This document shows positions 15,786-24,417 of a stretch of DNA of 64,000 nucleotides, one piece after another (within the stretch, counting starts at the first letter, position 1; the number at the start of each line of letters is the position of its first letter). The notes under the pieces are model-generated. The model searched no databases and was not told where the DNA came from. It saw only the letters and a list, made by a program, of their open reading frames with translations. Origin of the DNA: Amycolatopsis sp. 195334CR (GTDB lineage: Bacteria > Actinomycetota > Actinomycetes > Mycobacteriales > Pseudonocardiaceae). Position numbers and translations under genes: made by a program. The DNA lies in contig NZ_JAFJMJ010000002.1 in the NCBI RefSeq assembly GCF_017309385.1, positions 2,914,001 to 2,978,000 of the forward strand. The letters run 5' to 3'.

Positions 15786-15874
15786 GGCCGTCCGCTGCGG
15801 TCCTGATCGGCGCCGCGGAAAGAAGCCCTCGATGCGGCCGGGTGTTCCCGGCTGCCGCTACCTGGAGAGAACTC

Positions 15875-17353
15875 ATGGTGCAAGGCACGTCGCTAGTGCG
15901 CCCGCCGGACGTCGCGGAAGGCAGGTGGAGCGGCCGGCTGGTCGGCTGGCTGACCATCCTCGTCGGGGCGAACCTGTTGGCCGACCTGGTCATCGTCGCC
16001 CCGCTGCTGGCGTTGCCGGACATGATGCGGCACTTCGAGACCGACCAGGCCGCGTGGCTCAACTCGAGCGCGATGCTGGCGGGCGCGATGTGGGCGCCGC
16101 TGCTCGGGCGCACCGCCGACATCCACGGCAAGCGCCGGATCCTCGTGGTGACCATGCTCGTCACGCTGACGGGGTCACTGGTCTGCCTGATCGCGCCGAA
16201 CGTCGCCGTCTTCGTGCTCGGGCGGTTCCTGCAGGGCGCGGTCATGGGGACGGTGCTGCTCACGGTGGCGATCACCCGCCAGCTCTGCACTCCGCGGGTC
16301 GGGATGACCGCCGTCGGGGTCGTCACCACGGGCGCGTCGGTACTGGGGATTCCCTCGATGCTCCTGCTGAACCCGGCGATCGACACCTTCGGCTACCGGA
16401 GCGTCTTCGTCGCCGCCACCGCTCTCGCGATGGTCTGCGCGGTCGCCGTGCGACTCTTCGTCCCGGAACCGCCGATCCGCTCCGGTGGGTCGGTCGACGT
16501 CGCCGGGGCGCTGCTGCTCGGTGCCGGTCTGGTCGCGGTGCTCGGTGCCGTCAGCATGGCCCCGGACCTGGGCTGGGCGAACCCGGGCCTGCTGGCCGCG
16601 CTGGCCGGCGGCGTCCTCGCGCTGGCCGCCGGGGTGCGGCACGTGCTGCGGGTCCGCGAACCGATCGTCGACCTGCGCGGGCACAGCCGGTCGCTGGCGA
16701 CAACGCTGGGCGCGGTGGCGCTCACGGCGGGCTCGGTGCAGGCCATGCTGCAGCTGATGAGCCTCGTCGCGGAGGTGCCGCCCGAGCTCGGCCTCGGTTA
16801 CGGCCTCGGCGGTGGCGACGTGGTGCTCGCGTTGTTCGTGCTGTCCGCGATCGGGATCATGATCGGCGGTCCGGTGTCCGGTGTGCTCGCGTCCCGGATC
16901 GGCCCGACGCGCACGCTGCTCGCCGGGATCGCGGTGGGCACGCTGGCCACGTTCGGGATGCTCACGGGTATCTCGGTGCTGCCGGTCGGGCTCGCCTGCG
17001 CCACCCTGCTCGGCGTGGCCGCCGGCGCGGGCATCGCCTCCAGTTTCAACCTCGCGACCGTGATGACACCGCCCGAGCACCACGGTGCCATCGGCAGCCT
17101 GGTGGCGGTCGTGCTCAGCGTCGGGTCAGTCGTGCTCAACGTCCTCGGCGTGATGGTGCTCAACGCGACGGCCACCGACACGCTCGTCGCGGACGTCGCC
17201 GCGAACTCCCTGGCCGGGGTGCGGCTCTACATCCTGATGGGCGGCGCGGCGCTCGTCGCGGCCGCGGTGCTCGCGACGGTGCGGGTGCGCAGGCGCGACT
17301 CACAGGTCGCCGCACCCCGCCGCGGCCACGCCGTCGTCGTCGTGCCGGACTGA
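15875..17353 (+). CDS. MFS drug efflux transporter (DHA2-like, 14 helices)
   Basis: A 492-residue membrane transporter with about fourteen hydrophobic segments. The loop between helices 2 and 3 carries the MFS motif region as LLGRTADIHGKRRIL, and helix 5 holds the antiporter-type GASVLGIPSMLL. It would export drugs in exchange for protons across the inner membrane. The ATG at 15875 follows GGAGAG with five-base spacing; upstream in-frame sequence lies in the operator region. It is followed after 37 bases by an FAD monooxygenase and preceded by the TetR operator, giving a three-gene inducible efflux-plus-modification unit. Confidence 0.9.
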   Translation: MVQGTSLVRPPDVAEGRWSGRLVGWLTILVGANLLADLVIVAPLLALPDMMRHFETDQAAWLNSSAMLAGAMWAPLLGRTADIHGKRRILVVTMLVTLTGSLVCLIAPNVAVFVLGRFLQGAVMGTVLLTVAITRQLCTPRVGMTAVGVVTTGASVLGIPSMLLLNPAIDTFGYRSVFVAATALAMVCAVAVRLFVPEPPIRSGGSVDVAGALLLGAGLVAVLGAVSMAPDLGWANPGLLAALAGGVLALAAGVRHVLRVREPIVDLRGHSRSLATTLGAVALTAGSVQAMLQLMSLVAEVPPELGLGYGLGGGDVVLALFVLSAIGIMIGGPVSGVLASRIGPTRTLLAGIAVGTLATFGMLTGISVLPVGLACATLLGVAAGAGIASSFNLATVMTPPEHHGAIGSLVAVVLSVGSVVLNVLGVMVLNATATDTLVADVAANSLAGVRLYILMGGAALVAAAVLATVRVRRRDSQVAAPRRGHAVVVVPD

Positions 17354-17390
17354 GCCATCCCACAAAAACGTGATCGTAGAAAGGAAAGCC

Positions 17391-18596
17391 ATGCGGAAGA
17401 AGGCACTGGTGGTGGGGCTCGGCATCGCGGGAATGTCCGCGGCCATCGGGCTGCGCCAAGCCGGTTGGACGCCGGTGATCGTCGAACGGGCGCCCGAGCG
17501 GCGTACTGGGGGCTACTTCGTCGGGCTGTTCCCGCAGGGCCGGCAGGCCGCGGTCGACCTGGGGATCGACGGCCACCTGCACACCCGCAACCCGGAACGG
17601 GCGGCCGGCGCGAATTCGTGGTCGGTGAATCGCCGGGGTGGACGCAGGCCGGCTCTGGGATTCCTGGACCAGCCCGGCGAGCCCGCGGCGGTGCTGCGCG
17701 GTGACATCGAAGCCGCGCTGTGGCAGAGCATCACCGGTGTCGAGGTGCGGTTCGGGACCACTCCGGTCGAGATCACCGAAGGCGACGGCGGGGTGCGGGT
17801 CCTGCTCGAGAACGCCGGTGCGCGGTCCCGCGAGGACTTCGACCTCGTGGTCGGCGCGGACGGGATGCGCTCGAGCGTGCGCCGGCTCGTGTTCGGTCCG
17901 CACGAGGACTACCTGACCACGTGGAACGCGATGATCTGCGCCTTCCAACTGAAGGAGCAGGTGCCCTCGTACGCGGCGGATGACAGCATCATCGTCGCGC
18001 GCGCGAAGCGGGCGGTGTGGGTGTTCGGGCTCGCCGACCACGCGCCCACCGCGCTGCTGACCTACCGGACGAGGGACATCCAGGAGCAGTTCGGCGGGTC
18101 GCGGGTCGATCGGCTGCGCTCGGTCTTCTCGGGCATGGACGATCCCGTGGTGCGGCACGTCCTCGACTCCCTGGACCAGGCCCCTGACCACCTGTTCGAC
18201 TCGGTGCACCAGGTGAAAATGCCCCGGTGGAGCAAGGGCCGGGTCGTGCTGGTGGGAGACGCGGCGTGGTGCATGAACCTCTACTCGGGCATGGGTGCCA
18301 CGTCTTCGCTGCGCGGCGGAGCCGCACTGGGCGTGGCCCTGCGGGAGCACCCCGGCGACCTGGCCGCCGCGCTGGACGCCTGGGAGGCCGGACTGCGGCC
18401 GTTCATCACCAAGCACCAGCGCACCGCGCGGCTCAAGCAACAGATGTTCGTCCCGTCCAGCCGCCGGGCCGAGGCGCTGCGGTCGGCCCTCCTCGGTCTG
18501 GCCCGCCGGATCCGTGGCCGTCGGCGGGCGACGGGCGCCCAGCCCGTGGTCACTTCCCGCGCCATTCGTCCGCGTGCTCCGAGACGAACTGCTTGA
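17391..18596 (+). CDS. FAD-dependent monooxygenase (class A, TetX/PHBH-like)
   Basis: A 401-residue flavoprotein hydroxylase. The dinucleotide fold is GLGIAGMSAA near residue 8, the DG motif is VVGADGMRSSVR and the GD motif VLVGDAAWCMNLYSGMG. This set defines single-component FAD monooxygenases that oxidise aromatic or polyketide substrates with NAD(P)H. The ATG follows AAGGAAAG. It shares the TetR-controlled operon with an MFS pump, an arrangement seen for antibiotic-inactivating flavoenzymes, so a detoxification role is reasonable but unproven. Its 3' end overlaps the convergent NmrA-like gene by 47 bases. Confidence 0.88.
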   Translation: MRKKALVVGLGIAGMSAAIGLRQAGWTPVIVERAPERRTGGYFVGLFPQGRQAAVDLGIDGHLHTRNPERAAGANSWSVNRRGGRRPALGFLDQPGEPAAVLRGDIEAALWQSITGVEVRFGTTPVEITEGDGGVRVLLENAGARSREDFDLVVGADGMRSSVRRLVFGPHEDYLTTWNAMICAFQLKEQVPSYAADDSIIVARAKRAVWVFGLADHAPTALLTYRTRDIQEQFGGSRVDRLRSVFSGMDDPVVRHVLDSLDQAPDHLFDSVHQVKMPRWSKGRVVLVGDAAWCMNLYSGMGATSSLRGGAALGVALREHPGDLAAALDAWEAGLRPFITKHQRTARLKQQMFVPSSRRAEALRSALLGLARRIRGRRRATGAQPVVTSRAIRPRAPRRTA

Positions 18597-19398
18597 AGGT
18601 GCGGGGCGGGCGGCCGGTCAGATCGAGCACCGTCGTGCTGACGCGGTCCTCCCGCCCGCGCCGGATCCCGTCCTCGACGGTCGCGAGGGCGGCGGCGAAC
18701 TCGGCGGGCAGGCCCGCGGCCCGGTAAGCCGCGGCCTGCTCGTCCGGCTCGATCCGCCGTACCCGGATCCGGCGGCCGGTGTGGGCGGTGATGGCTTCCG
18801 CGGTGTCGCCGTAGCTCAGGCTCTCGGGCCCGGTGAGCAGGAAATCGCCACCCGCGGCGCGAACTTCGGGCTCCCCCAGCAAAGCCGCCGCGGAAGCCGC
18901 GATGTCCCGGACGTCGATCCAGCCCACCTTGCCGTCGCCTGCCGCGGTGCGGATCTCGCCGAGCCGGTGGATGCGCTCCCACAGCGGGTGCGGGGGCAGG
19001 AAGTTCTGCATGAACCCCGACGCACGCAGCACCACCCAGCCCGGCTCGGCCCGCACCTGTGCCGCCAGCTCCAGCGCGCTGGGCGCGTTCGGCAGGACGA
19101 TGGCGGAACCGAGCAGCACGACCCGGCGCACACCGGACCGCCGGGCCCGGCGCAGGAACGGCCCGGCCAGGGGCAAGGGGTCGACGCTTTCGACCGGGGG
19201 AACCAGGAAGACACGATCCATGCCGCGCAGCGCGGCTTCGTGCGTACTCGGGTCCTCCCAAGCGAATCGGACCGCGTCGGGATCGAGGGCGGAAGGGCGC
19301 CGGCTCGCGATTCGCACCGGTACCCCCGCCCCGCGAAGCTGTTCGACGAGTGCCGATCCGGTCTTGCCGGTGCCTCCGGTCACGAGCACCCCGGTCAC
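18550..19398 (-). CDS. NmrA-like NAD(P)-binding protein
   Basis: A 282-residue atypical SDR. The N-terminus VTGVLVTGGTGKTGSALVE is the NmrA/isoflavone-reductase GxxGxxG fold, and GDFLLTGPESLSY and the C-terminal FVSEHADEWRG end are typical of the family. Members act as NADPH-dependent reductases or as redox sensors. The GTG start overlaps the stop of the upstream SnoaL-like gene (GTGA), so the two are coupled. The last 47 bases overlap the end of the convergent FAD monooxygenase gene, so the two may affect each other by antisense transcription. Confidence 0.85.
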   Translation of the reverse strand: MTGVLVTGGTGKTGSALVEQLRGAGVPVRIASRRPSALDPDAVRFAWEDPSTHEAALRGMDRVFLVPPVESVDPLPLAGPFLRRARRSGVRRVVLLGSAIVLPNAPSALELAAQVRAEPGWVVLRASGFMQNFLPPHPLWERIHRLGEIRTAAGDGKVGWIDVRDIAASAAALLGEPEVRAAGGDFLLTGPESLSYGDTAEAITAHTGRRIRVRRIEPDEQAAAYRAAGLPAEFAAALATVEDGIRRGREDRVSTTVLDLTGRPPRTFKQFVSEHADEWRGK

Positions 19399-19838
19399 GA
19401 GACGTCGTCCCGGTCGAGCGAAGCGATCAGCTCGGGCAGCCGCCCGGTCGCGCGAGCCGTCGCCAGCGGGCTCCAATAGTCGCGGTACACCGTGATCCGG
19501 TCCTCGCGCACGGTCAGCACGACGACGTAATCCAGCCGGTAGCGCTCGCCGGTGCGCACCGCGCGGCCCTCGGCCGTCCACTCGATCACGGCGGTATCCG
19601 CGTCGTCGGTCGGTCGCACGGTGAGCGCGGCGACTTCCCGCATATCCAGCAGTTCCGGGTATCCGGCAAGGTAACCGCGAACTTCTTCGCGCCCCGTCAG
19701 GCGCCGCGGCGCATCGCCGTCGGCGAAGGGGAACTCCGCGATGCCGTCCGCCGCCCAAAGATCCGCGACAGCGTCCATCTCCTTCTTCAGCATCAGGTCG
19801 AGCAGACGCCGGAAAACTTCCTCCGGTGCACCGGGCAC
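19395..19838 (-). CDS. SnoaL-like/NTF2-fold protein
   Basis: A 147-residue single-domain protein. VFRRLLDLMLKKEMDAVADLWAADG followed by alternating strands (AVIEWTAEGRAV, YRLDYVVVLTVREDRI) is the SnoaL/NTF2-like alpha+beta cone. Members are cyclases, isomerases or small-ligand binders. The GTG start follows GAGGAGGATGAC. It is first in a two-gene operon with the NmrA-like gene and diverges from an XRE-type regulator gene, which is the likely controller. No catalytic residues can be assigned from the sequence alone. Confidence 0.82.
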   Translation of the reverse strand: MPGAPEEVFRRLLDLMLKKEMDAVADLWAADGIAEFPFADGDAPRRLTGREEVRGYLAGYPELLDMREVAALTVRPTDDADTAVIEWTAEGRAVRTGERYRLDYVVVLTVREDRITVYRDYWSPLATARATGRLPELIASLDRDDVS

Positions 19839-19921
19839 GTCATCCTCCTCGGGAATTCTGCTTGCCGGACCAGCGTGCCCAGCCGGCGAGCACCCGAGGA
19901 ACCCACGCTTCAGCCCCGGAC

Positions 19922-19930
19922 TGTCAGGGG
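19922..19930 (+). promoter_or_regulatory. TGNCAGGGG motif upstream of XRE regulator 1
   Basis: TGTCAGGGG stands 36 bases before the GTG start of the first XRE/MmyB-type regulator. Related sites occur before both paralogues (21927-21939 and 27251-27275), which suggests a shared operator type. On its own the motif is weak. Confidence 0.45.
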
Positions 19931-19966
19931 GAGGCTGAGCCGGAATCCGCGTGGAAGGATGGCGGC

Positions 19967-20788
19967 GTGTCCGGACAAGAGCTCGCCGATTTCCTCCGCC
20001 GCCGCCGGGAGAACCTGCGACCGGAAACCACCGGGCGGGCGCACGGACCGGGCCAGCGCCCCCGGCGGACCCCCGGTCTGCGCCGCGAGGAGGTGGCGGC
20101 CTGGGCGCAGGTGTCGGTCAGCTACTACGAACGGCTGGAGCAGGCACGCGCCTCCCGCCCGTCTCCGCAGGTGCTCGACGCGCTGGCGACGGCCCTCCAG
20201 CTCACCGGCGCGGAGCGCGAGCACCTGGCCAGGCTGGCCGGCCAGATCCTGCCCGACGCGCACAGCGAGCCCGAGCCGATCCCCGATGGCGCGCGTGCGC
20301 TCCTCGACCGGCTCGGCACCATTCCGGCCTACCTCGTGAACAGCAGGCAGGACATCGTCGCCTGGAACCGCGCGGCGGTCGCCTTGATCACGGACTTCGG
20401 CCGGTTGGCACCCGGCGAGCGCAACGCCGTCCGGCTCGCCCTGCGGCTGGCCGGCACCCTGTGCGACGCCGCCCCGAAGGCGGAAGCGACGTTCGCGCGG
20501 CAGTCCGCCTCGCACTTGCGCACCGCCGCGCTGAAGCACCCCGCCGACCGCGCGCTGGCCGAGCTGATCAACGAGTTCGCCGCCCACGACGCCGATTTCG
20601 CCGCCGGCTGGCGTGACCACGACGTGCGCCCCATCCCCGCCGTCCGCAAGCGGGTGAAGCACCCGGTGCTGGGAGAACTGGAGCTGGATCGGACCACCCT
20701 GCTGTTCCCGGGTGCCGGGCACACCCTGGTGATGTACACGGCCGAGCCGGGCAGCCCCAGCGCCACCGCCCTCGAGCGGATCAGCTGA
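19967..20788 (+). CDS. XRE/MmyB-type transcriptional regulator 1
   Basis: A 273-residue regulator. The N-terminal helix-turn-helix contains RRTPGLRREEVAAWAQVSVSYYERLEQ, the hallmark of this family, and the C-terminal domain is the MmyB-like ligand-binding PAS-type fold (AYLVNSRQDIVAWNRAAVAL, then LDRTTLLFPGAGHTLVMYTA). Members usually control an adjacent, often divergent, oxidoreductase gene. Here the divergent pair is SnoaL-like plus NmrA-like. The GTG start follows GGAAGG. Two paralogues lie within 8 kb. Confidence 0.88.
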   Translation: MSGQELADFLRRRRENLRPETTGRAHGPGQRPRRTPGLRREEVAAWAQVSVSYYERLEQARASRPSPQVLDALATALQLTGAEREHLARLAGQILPDAHSEPEPIPDGARALLDRLGTIPAYLVNSRQDIVAWNRAAVALITDFGRLAPGERNAVRLALRLAGTLCDAAPKAEATFARQSASHLRTAALKHPADRALAELINEFAAHDADFAAGWRDHDVRPIPAVRKRVKHPVLGELELDRTTLLFPGAGHTLVMYTAEPGSPSATALERIS

Positions 20789-20842
20789 CGAAAGCGCGCA
20801 AGGCCCGCGGCGTGGACCTCACGCCCGCGACTCCGGGCGGCC

Positions 20843-20942
20843 GAGGGTGGCCCGGACCGTCGTGGCACTGGCGCTGGGCCCGGAGACGGCCCGGAACCGG
20901 ATCGGCCGCGAGCAGGCAGCCCAGCTGTCCGAGGTCCGGTGA
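20843..20942 (+). pseudogene. Possible C-terminal remnant of a short-chain dehydrogenase
   Basis: A short open stretch reads ARTVVALALGPETARNRIG and ends at TGA (20940-20942). It resembles the C-terminal end of actinobacterial SDRs, where VVALA-D-P-x-x-A is common. No start codon, cofactor motif or catalytic residues precede it in any frame. The segment is otherwise an unassigned gap between two regulator genes, so it may be the last trace of a lost oxidoreductase gene. The match is short and could be chance. Confidence 0.25.
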
Positions 20943-20986
20943 CGGTGGCGCGTGCCCTGCCCTCACTGTGCGGACGAGGCGCCGGG

Positions 20987-21889
20987 TTACCGGGCGGTGG
21001 TGGAGCGGTCGGGCAGAGCGGGCCCACCGCTCCGCTCCCCCGCGCTCGCCTGCCGCAACAGGGCGATGGCCGCCTCCGACGGTGACCCGGCGGGCGTCGT
21101 GCACACCACGACGGACTGCCCCGGCGAACGCGCCAGGACGAGGGTCTGCTGGGTGACCGTCACCGTGCCGACCACCGGATGGTGCAGCTCGTAGGTGTCG
21201 GCGTCGCACGGCGTCACCCGGTGGTCACCCCACAACGCCACGAATTCCGGGCTCTTCATCGTCAGCTCGCCGATCAGCTCGGCGAGCAGCCGGTCCTCCG
21301 GATGACGGCCGACGGCGATCCGCAGATTGCCCACCACCGCGCGCACCTTGCCCCGCCAGTCCCCGTAGAGCTCCCGGCAGTGTGGGTCCAGGAACAGCAT
21401 CCGGCTCATGTTCGGCCGGGCCGCGGGGTCCTCCGTGCTCAGCGGGTCGAGGTGGCCGGCGAGCAGGGCGTGGCCGAGCGGGTTCCACGCCAGCACGTCC
21501 GTGCGCCGGCCGAGGACGAGCGCCGGGACGCCGTCCAAGGAGCGCAGCAGGTCCCGCGTCTCGTCGGCGAGCTTCTCGGGGCGGGGCCTTCGCGCCCGCG
21601 GTACCCGGCGGGCGGCCCCGGCGAGGCGTTCCAGGTGGTCCCGCTCGTGGTCGTCGAGCAGCAGGGCGCCGGCGATCGCCTGGAGCACCTCCGCCGACGC
21701 GCCACGGGACAGGCCCTGTTCGAGCCGGGTGTAGTAGGACACGCTGACCCCCGCCAGCTGCGCCAGCTCCTCCCGGCGCAGCCCGGCCACCCGCCGGCGC
21801 GGCCCGAGGTCGCGGAGGCCCACGTCTTCCGGGCGCAGCCTGGCCCGCCGTGCCTGCAGGAAGTCGCCGAGCGGGCCTGGTCCGTCCAT
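20987..21889 (-). CDS. XRE/MmyB-type transcriptional regulator 2
   Basis: A 300-residue paralogue of the neighbouring regulator. The helix-turn-helix holds RRRVAGLRREELAQLAGVSVSYYTRLEQG; the ligand domain holds PALVLGRRTDVLAWNPLGHALL, MSRMLFLDPHCRELYGDW and VTVTQQTLVLARSPGQSVVV, all typical of the MmyB fold. The ATG at 21889 is used; a GTG sits one codon upstream. It diverges from an MBL-fold hydrolase and carboxylesterase operon, with a CCCCTGCCAGGGG palindrome between them. Control of that operon is the natural inference. Confidence 0.88.
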   Translation of the reverse strand: MDGPGPLGDFLQARRARLRPEDVGLRDLGPRRRVAGLRREELAQLAGVSVSYYTRLEQGLSRGASAEVLQAIAGALLLDDHERDHLERLAGAARRVPRARRPRPEKLADETRDLLRSLDGVPALVLGRRTDVLAWNPLGHALLAGHLDPLSTEDPAARPNMSRMLFLDPHCRELYGDWRGKVRAVVGNLRIAVGRHPEDRLLAELIGELTMKSPEFVALWGDHRVTPCDADTYELHHPVVGTVTVTQQTLVLARSPGQSVVVCTTPAGSPSEAAIALLRQASAGERSGGPALPDRSTTAR

Positions 21890-21925
21890 CACTCCACTAT
21901 CCACGCCCGCGGCACCGCCCAGCCA

Positions 21926-21940
21926 GCCCCTGCCAGGGGC
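21926..21940. promoter_or_regulatory. Palindromic operator between XRE regulator 2 and MBL gene
   Basis: GCCCCT-GCC-AGGGGC is a perfect six-base inverted repeat with a three-base centre. It contains both CCCCTGCCA (21927-21935) and TGCCAGGGG (21931-21939), matching the TGNCAGGGG element found before the two paralogous regulators. It lies between divergent start codons, about 37 and 85 bases away. Confidence 0.55.
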
Positions 21941-22024
21941 AGGACAGGGCGGGACTGGTTGGTGCGCGCGGACGCGATCAGGCTCGGCCTGGCCGGGGCG
22001 ACCCGCGACCAACGAGGAGTGAGC

Positions 22025-22930
22025 ATGGAGCAGATCGAACTGGGCGACGTCACCGTCACCCGCGTCAAGGAGTACTACGGCTCGGTCGAGATGGGCCCCG
22101 CGGATTTCTTCCCCGAGAGCCCCGATGACGCCTGGGACGCACACCAGAGCTGGCTCGCCCCGGACTTCCTGGACGCCGGCACCGGCGAATGCCGCTCGGC
22201 CATCCAGACCTGGCTGCTGCGCAGCGAAGGCCGCACGATCCTCGTCGACACCGGGGTCGGCAACCACAAGGACCGCCCCTACGCGCCCGTCTGGAGCCGG
22301 CTGTCCACGAACTACCTGGACAACCTCGCCACCGCCGGGGTCCGGCCCGAAGACGTCGACATCGTCGTCAACACCCACCTGCACATCGACCACGTGGGCT
22401 GGAACACCTTCCTCGACGGCCGGACCTGGGTGCCGACCTTCCCGAACGCCACGTACCTGATGCCGCGGCGGGACTTCGACTTCTGGAACCCGGCCAACAA
22501 CCACGAACCGGTGCTGGGCCGCGGCAACCAGAACGTTTTCGAGGACAGCGTCGCCCCGGTGCACGAAGCCGGGCTGACCCACCTGTGGGACGGCTCGTAC
22601 CGGATCGACCGGAACCTCCGGCTGGATCTCGCGCCCGGCCACACCCCGGGGTCGTCCGTGCTGACCCTGGCGTCGGGCGGTGACCGCGCGCTGTTCGTCG
22701 GCGATCTGGTGCACAACCCGCTGCAGCTCGTGGAGCCGGAGACCAACTCCTGCTTCTGCGAGGACCCGGCCGAGGCCAGGGCGACCCGCCACAAGCTCCT
22801 CGGCCGCGCGGCCGAGGACAACACGCTGGTCTTCCCGGCTCACTTCGGTGGCCAGGGCGGTGCCGTGGTCGAGCGCGCCGGGTCGAAGTTCGCCATCAAG
22901 GAGTGGGCGGGCTTCTCCCGCATCGCCTGA
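22025..22930 (+). CDS. MBL-fold metallo-hydrolase (quorum-quenching lactonase-like subgroup)
   Basis: A 301-residue metallo-beta-lactamase fold protein. The metal motif is THLHIDHVGW, and later ligands lie in APGHTPGSSV (His), FVGDLVHNP (Asp) and FPAHFGG (His). ILVDTGVGNHKDRP at residues 70-85 is typical of the MBL subgroup that includes N-acyl-homoserine lactonase relatives and many uncharacterised hydrolases. The ATG at 22025 follows AGGAGTGAGC. It is followed after 32 bases by a carboxylesterase gene and diverges from an XRE/MmyB regulator. A lactone or ester substrate handled by both enzymes is plausible. Confidence 0.86.
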   Translation: MEQIELGDVTVTRVKEYYGSVEMGPADFFPESPDDAWDAHQSWLAPDFLDAGTGECRSAIQTWLLRSEGRTILVDTGVGNHKDRPYAPVWSRLSTNYLDNLATAGVRPEDVDIVVNTHLHIDHVGWNTFLDGRTWVPTFPNATYLMPRRDFDFWNPANNHEPVLGRGNQNVFEDSVAPVHEAGLTHLWDGSYRIDRNLRLDLAPGHTPGSSVLTLASGGDRALFVGDLVHNPLQLVEPETNSCFCEDPAEARATRHKLLGRAAEDNTLVFPAHFGGQGGAVVERAGSKFAIKEWAGFSRIA

Positions 22931-22962
22931 GCCCGCCAGTCACCGAGAGAGGGAGCTTTCCC

Positions 22963-24417
22963 GTGCCCCAGCAGGCAGATCCGATCGTCGAGACCCCGGC
23001 GGGCACCGTGCGTGGTGTTCGTGACCGCTTCGGCGAGCTCTACCGCGCCGTCCCGTACGCGGCGGCACCCACCGGCGCCGGCCGGTTCGCGCCACCGGCG
23101 GCCCACCCGGGCTGGTCCGGTGTCCGGGACGCCACCGCACCGTCGCCGACCGCACCGCAGCCGGCCCGCGACTTCGGGCGGCTCGACATGAGCCCCTACT
23201 TCGGCCCGGGCTGGGTGCGCGGCGAGGAGTACCTGACCGTCGACGTCCGCACGCCCGGCGCGGACGGTGGGCAGCGGCCGGTCATGGTCTTCGTGCACGG
23301 CGGCGGGTTCGTCACCGGCTCCACCCGCGCCGCGCTCTACGACGGCCGGGCGTTCGCCCGTGACGGCGTGGTGCTGGTGACGGTGAACTACCGCGTCGGC
23401 ATCCCCGGTTTCCTCGACCTGGAGGGTGCCCCCGCCAACCGCGGGCTGCTCGACGTCCTCGCCGCGCTCGGCTGGGTGCGGGACGCGATCGCCGCCTTCG
23501 GTGGAGATCCCGAGAACGTCACGGTGTTCGGCCAGTCCGCGGGTGCCACCATCACCGGAGCGCTACTGGCGACGCCGGAAGCCAAGGGGTTGTTCCGGCG
23601 CGCGATCGTCCAGAGCGGCAGCGGCACCGGCGCGTTCACCCCCGAGCAGGCGCAGCGGGTCACGGCCGTGGCCGCGCGGGCGCTGGGCGTGCCGCCCACC
23701 GCGGCGGCGTTCGCCGAGATCCCGGACGAGCGGTTCCTCGAGATCCTGCCGGAGCTCGCGGGGATCGACCTGCGGACCGCGACGGCCACGGACCCGCTCG
23801 TCGAGCTGAGCCCGTTCTCCCTGGTCCTGCCCGTGCAGCCGGCCGACGCACTGGCGGCGGGGCCGGCTGGCGAGGTCGACCTGCTCATCGGCACCAACAC
23901 CGAGGAGGGCCACCTCTACCTGGTACCGCAGGGCAAGCTGGAATCGTCCACGGACGACGACGTGCTCGCCGTCGCGGCGAAGGTCGGCGCGGACCCCGCC
24001 GCCGTGGTCGCCGCCCAGCGGGCCGCCCGGCCGGGGGCGACCCCGGGCGAGCTGCGCTCCGCGGTGCTGGGCGAAGGCCTCTTCGGGGCCGGTACCGCGC
24101 GGCTGGCCGAGGCCCACGCCCGGCTGTCCGGTGGCCGTACCCACGCCTATTCGTTCGGCTACCGCTCGACGGCGTTGGACGGGCGGCTGGGCGCCACGCA
24201 CACGGTGGAGCTGCCCTTCGTCTTCGACATCGCCGACGAACCGCGGCTGCACGGCGACACCGGTCTGCTCGGCCCCGACCCGGCGCCCGCCGGGCTCGCG
24301 GCACGCGTGCACGGCGCCTGGGTCGCCTTCGCCACCCACGGCGACCCCGGCTGGGCCGCGTACGACCCGCAGCGGCCCCAGGCGGAAGTCCTGGCAGCCG
24401 CGTGTCACCTGACGTGA
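22963..24417 (+). CDS. Type B carboxylesterase
   Basis: A 484-residue alpha/beta hydrolase of the carboxylesterase/para-nitrobenzyl esterase family. The oxyanion hole is VFVHGGGFVTGS, the nucleophile elbow GQSAGAT, the acid lies in GTNTEEGHLYL and the catalytic His in GATHTVELPFVF. N-terminal VETPAGTVRGVRD is the usual family start. The GTG at 22963 follows GAGAGGGAG. No signal peptide is seen, so it is cytosolic. It probably forms an operon with the MBL-fold gene under the XRE/MmyB regulator. Confidence 0.9.
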   Translation: MPQQADPIVETPAGTVRGVRDRFGELYRAVPYAAAPTGAGRFAPPAAHPGWSGVRDATAPSPTAPQPARDFGRLDMSPYFGPGWVRGEEYLTVDVRTPGADGGQRPVMVFVHGGGFVTGSTRAALYDGRAFARDGVVLVTVNYRVGIPGFLDLEGAPANRGLLDVLAALGWVRDAIAAFGGDPENVTVFGQSAGATITGALLATPEAKGLFRRAIVQSGSGTGAFTPEQAQRVTAVAARALGVPPTAAAFAEIPDERFLEILPELAGIDLRTATATDPLVELSPFSLVLPVQPADALAAGPAGEVDLLIGTNTEEGHLYLVPQGKLESSTDDDVLAVAAKVGADPAAVVAAQRAARPGATPGELRSAVLGEGLFGAGTARLAEAHARLSGGRTHAYSFGYRSTALDGRLGATHTVELPFVFDIADEPRLHGDTGLLGPDPAPAGLAARVHGAWVAFATHGDPGWAAYDPQRPQAEVLAAACHLT

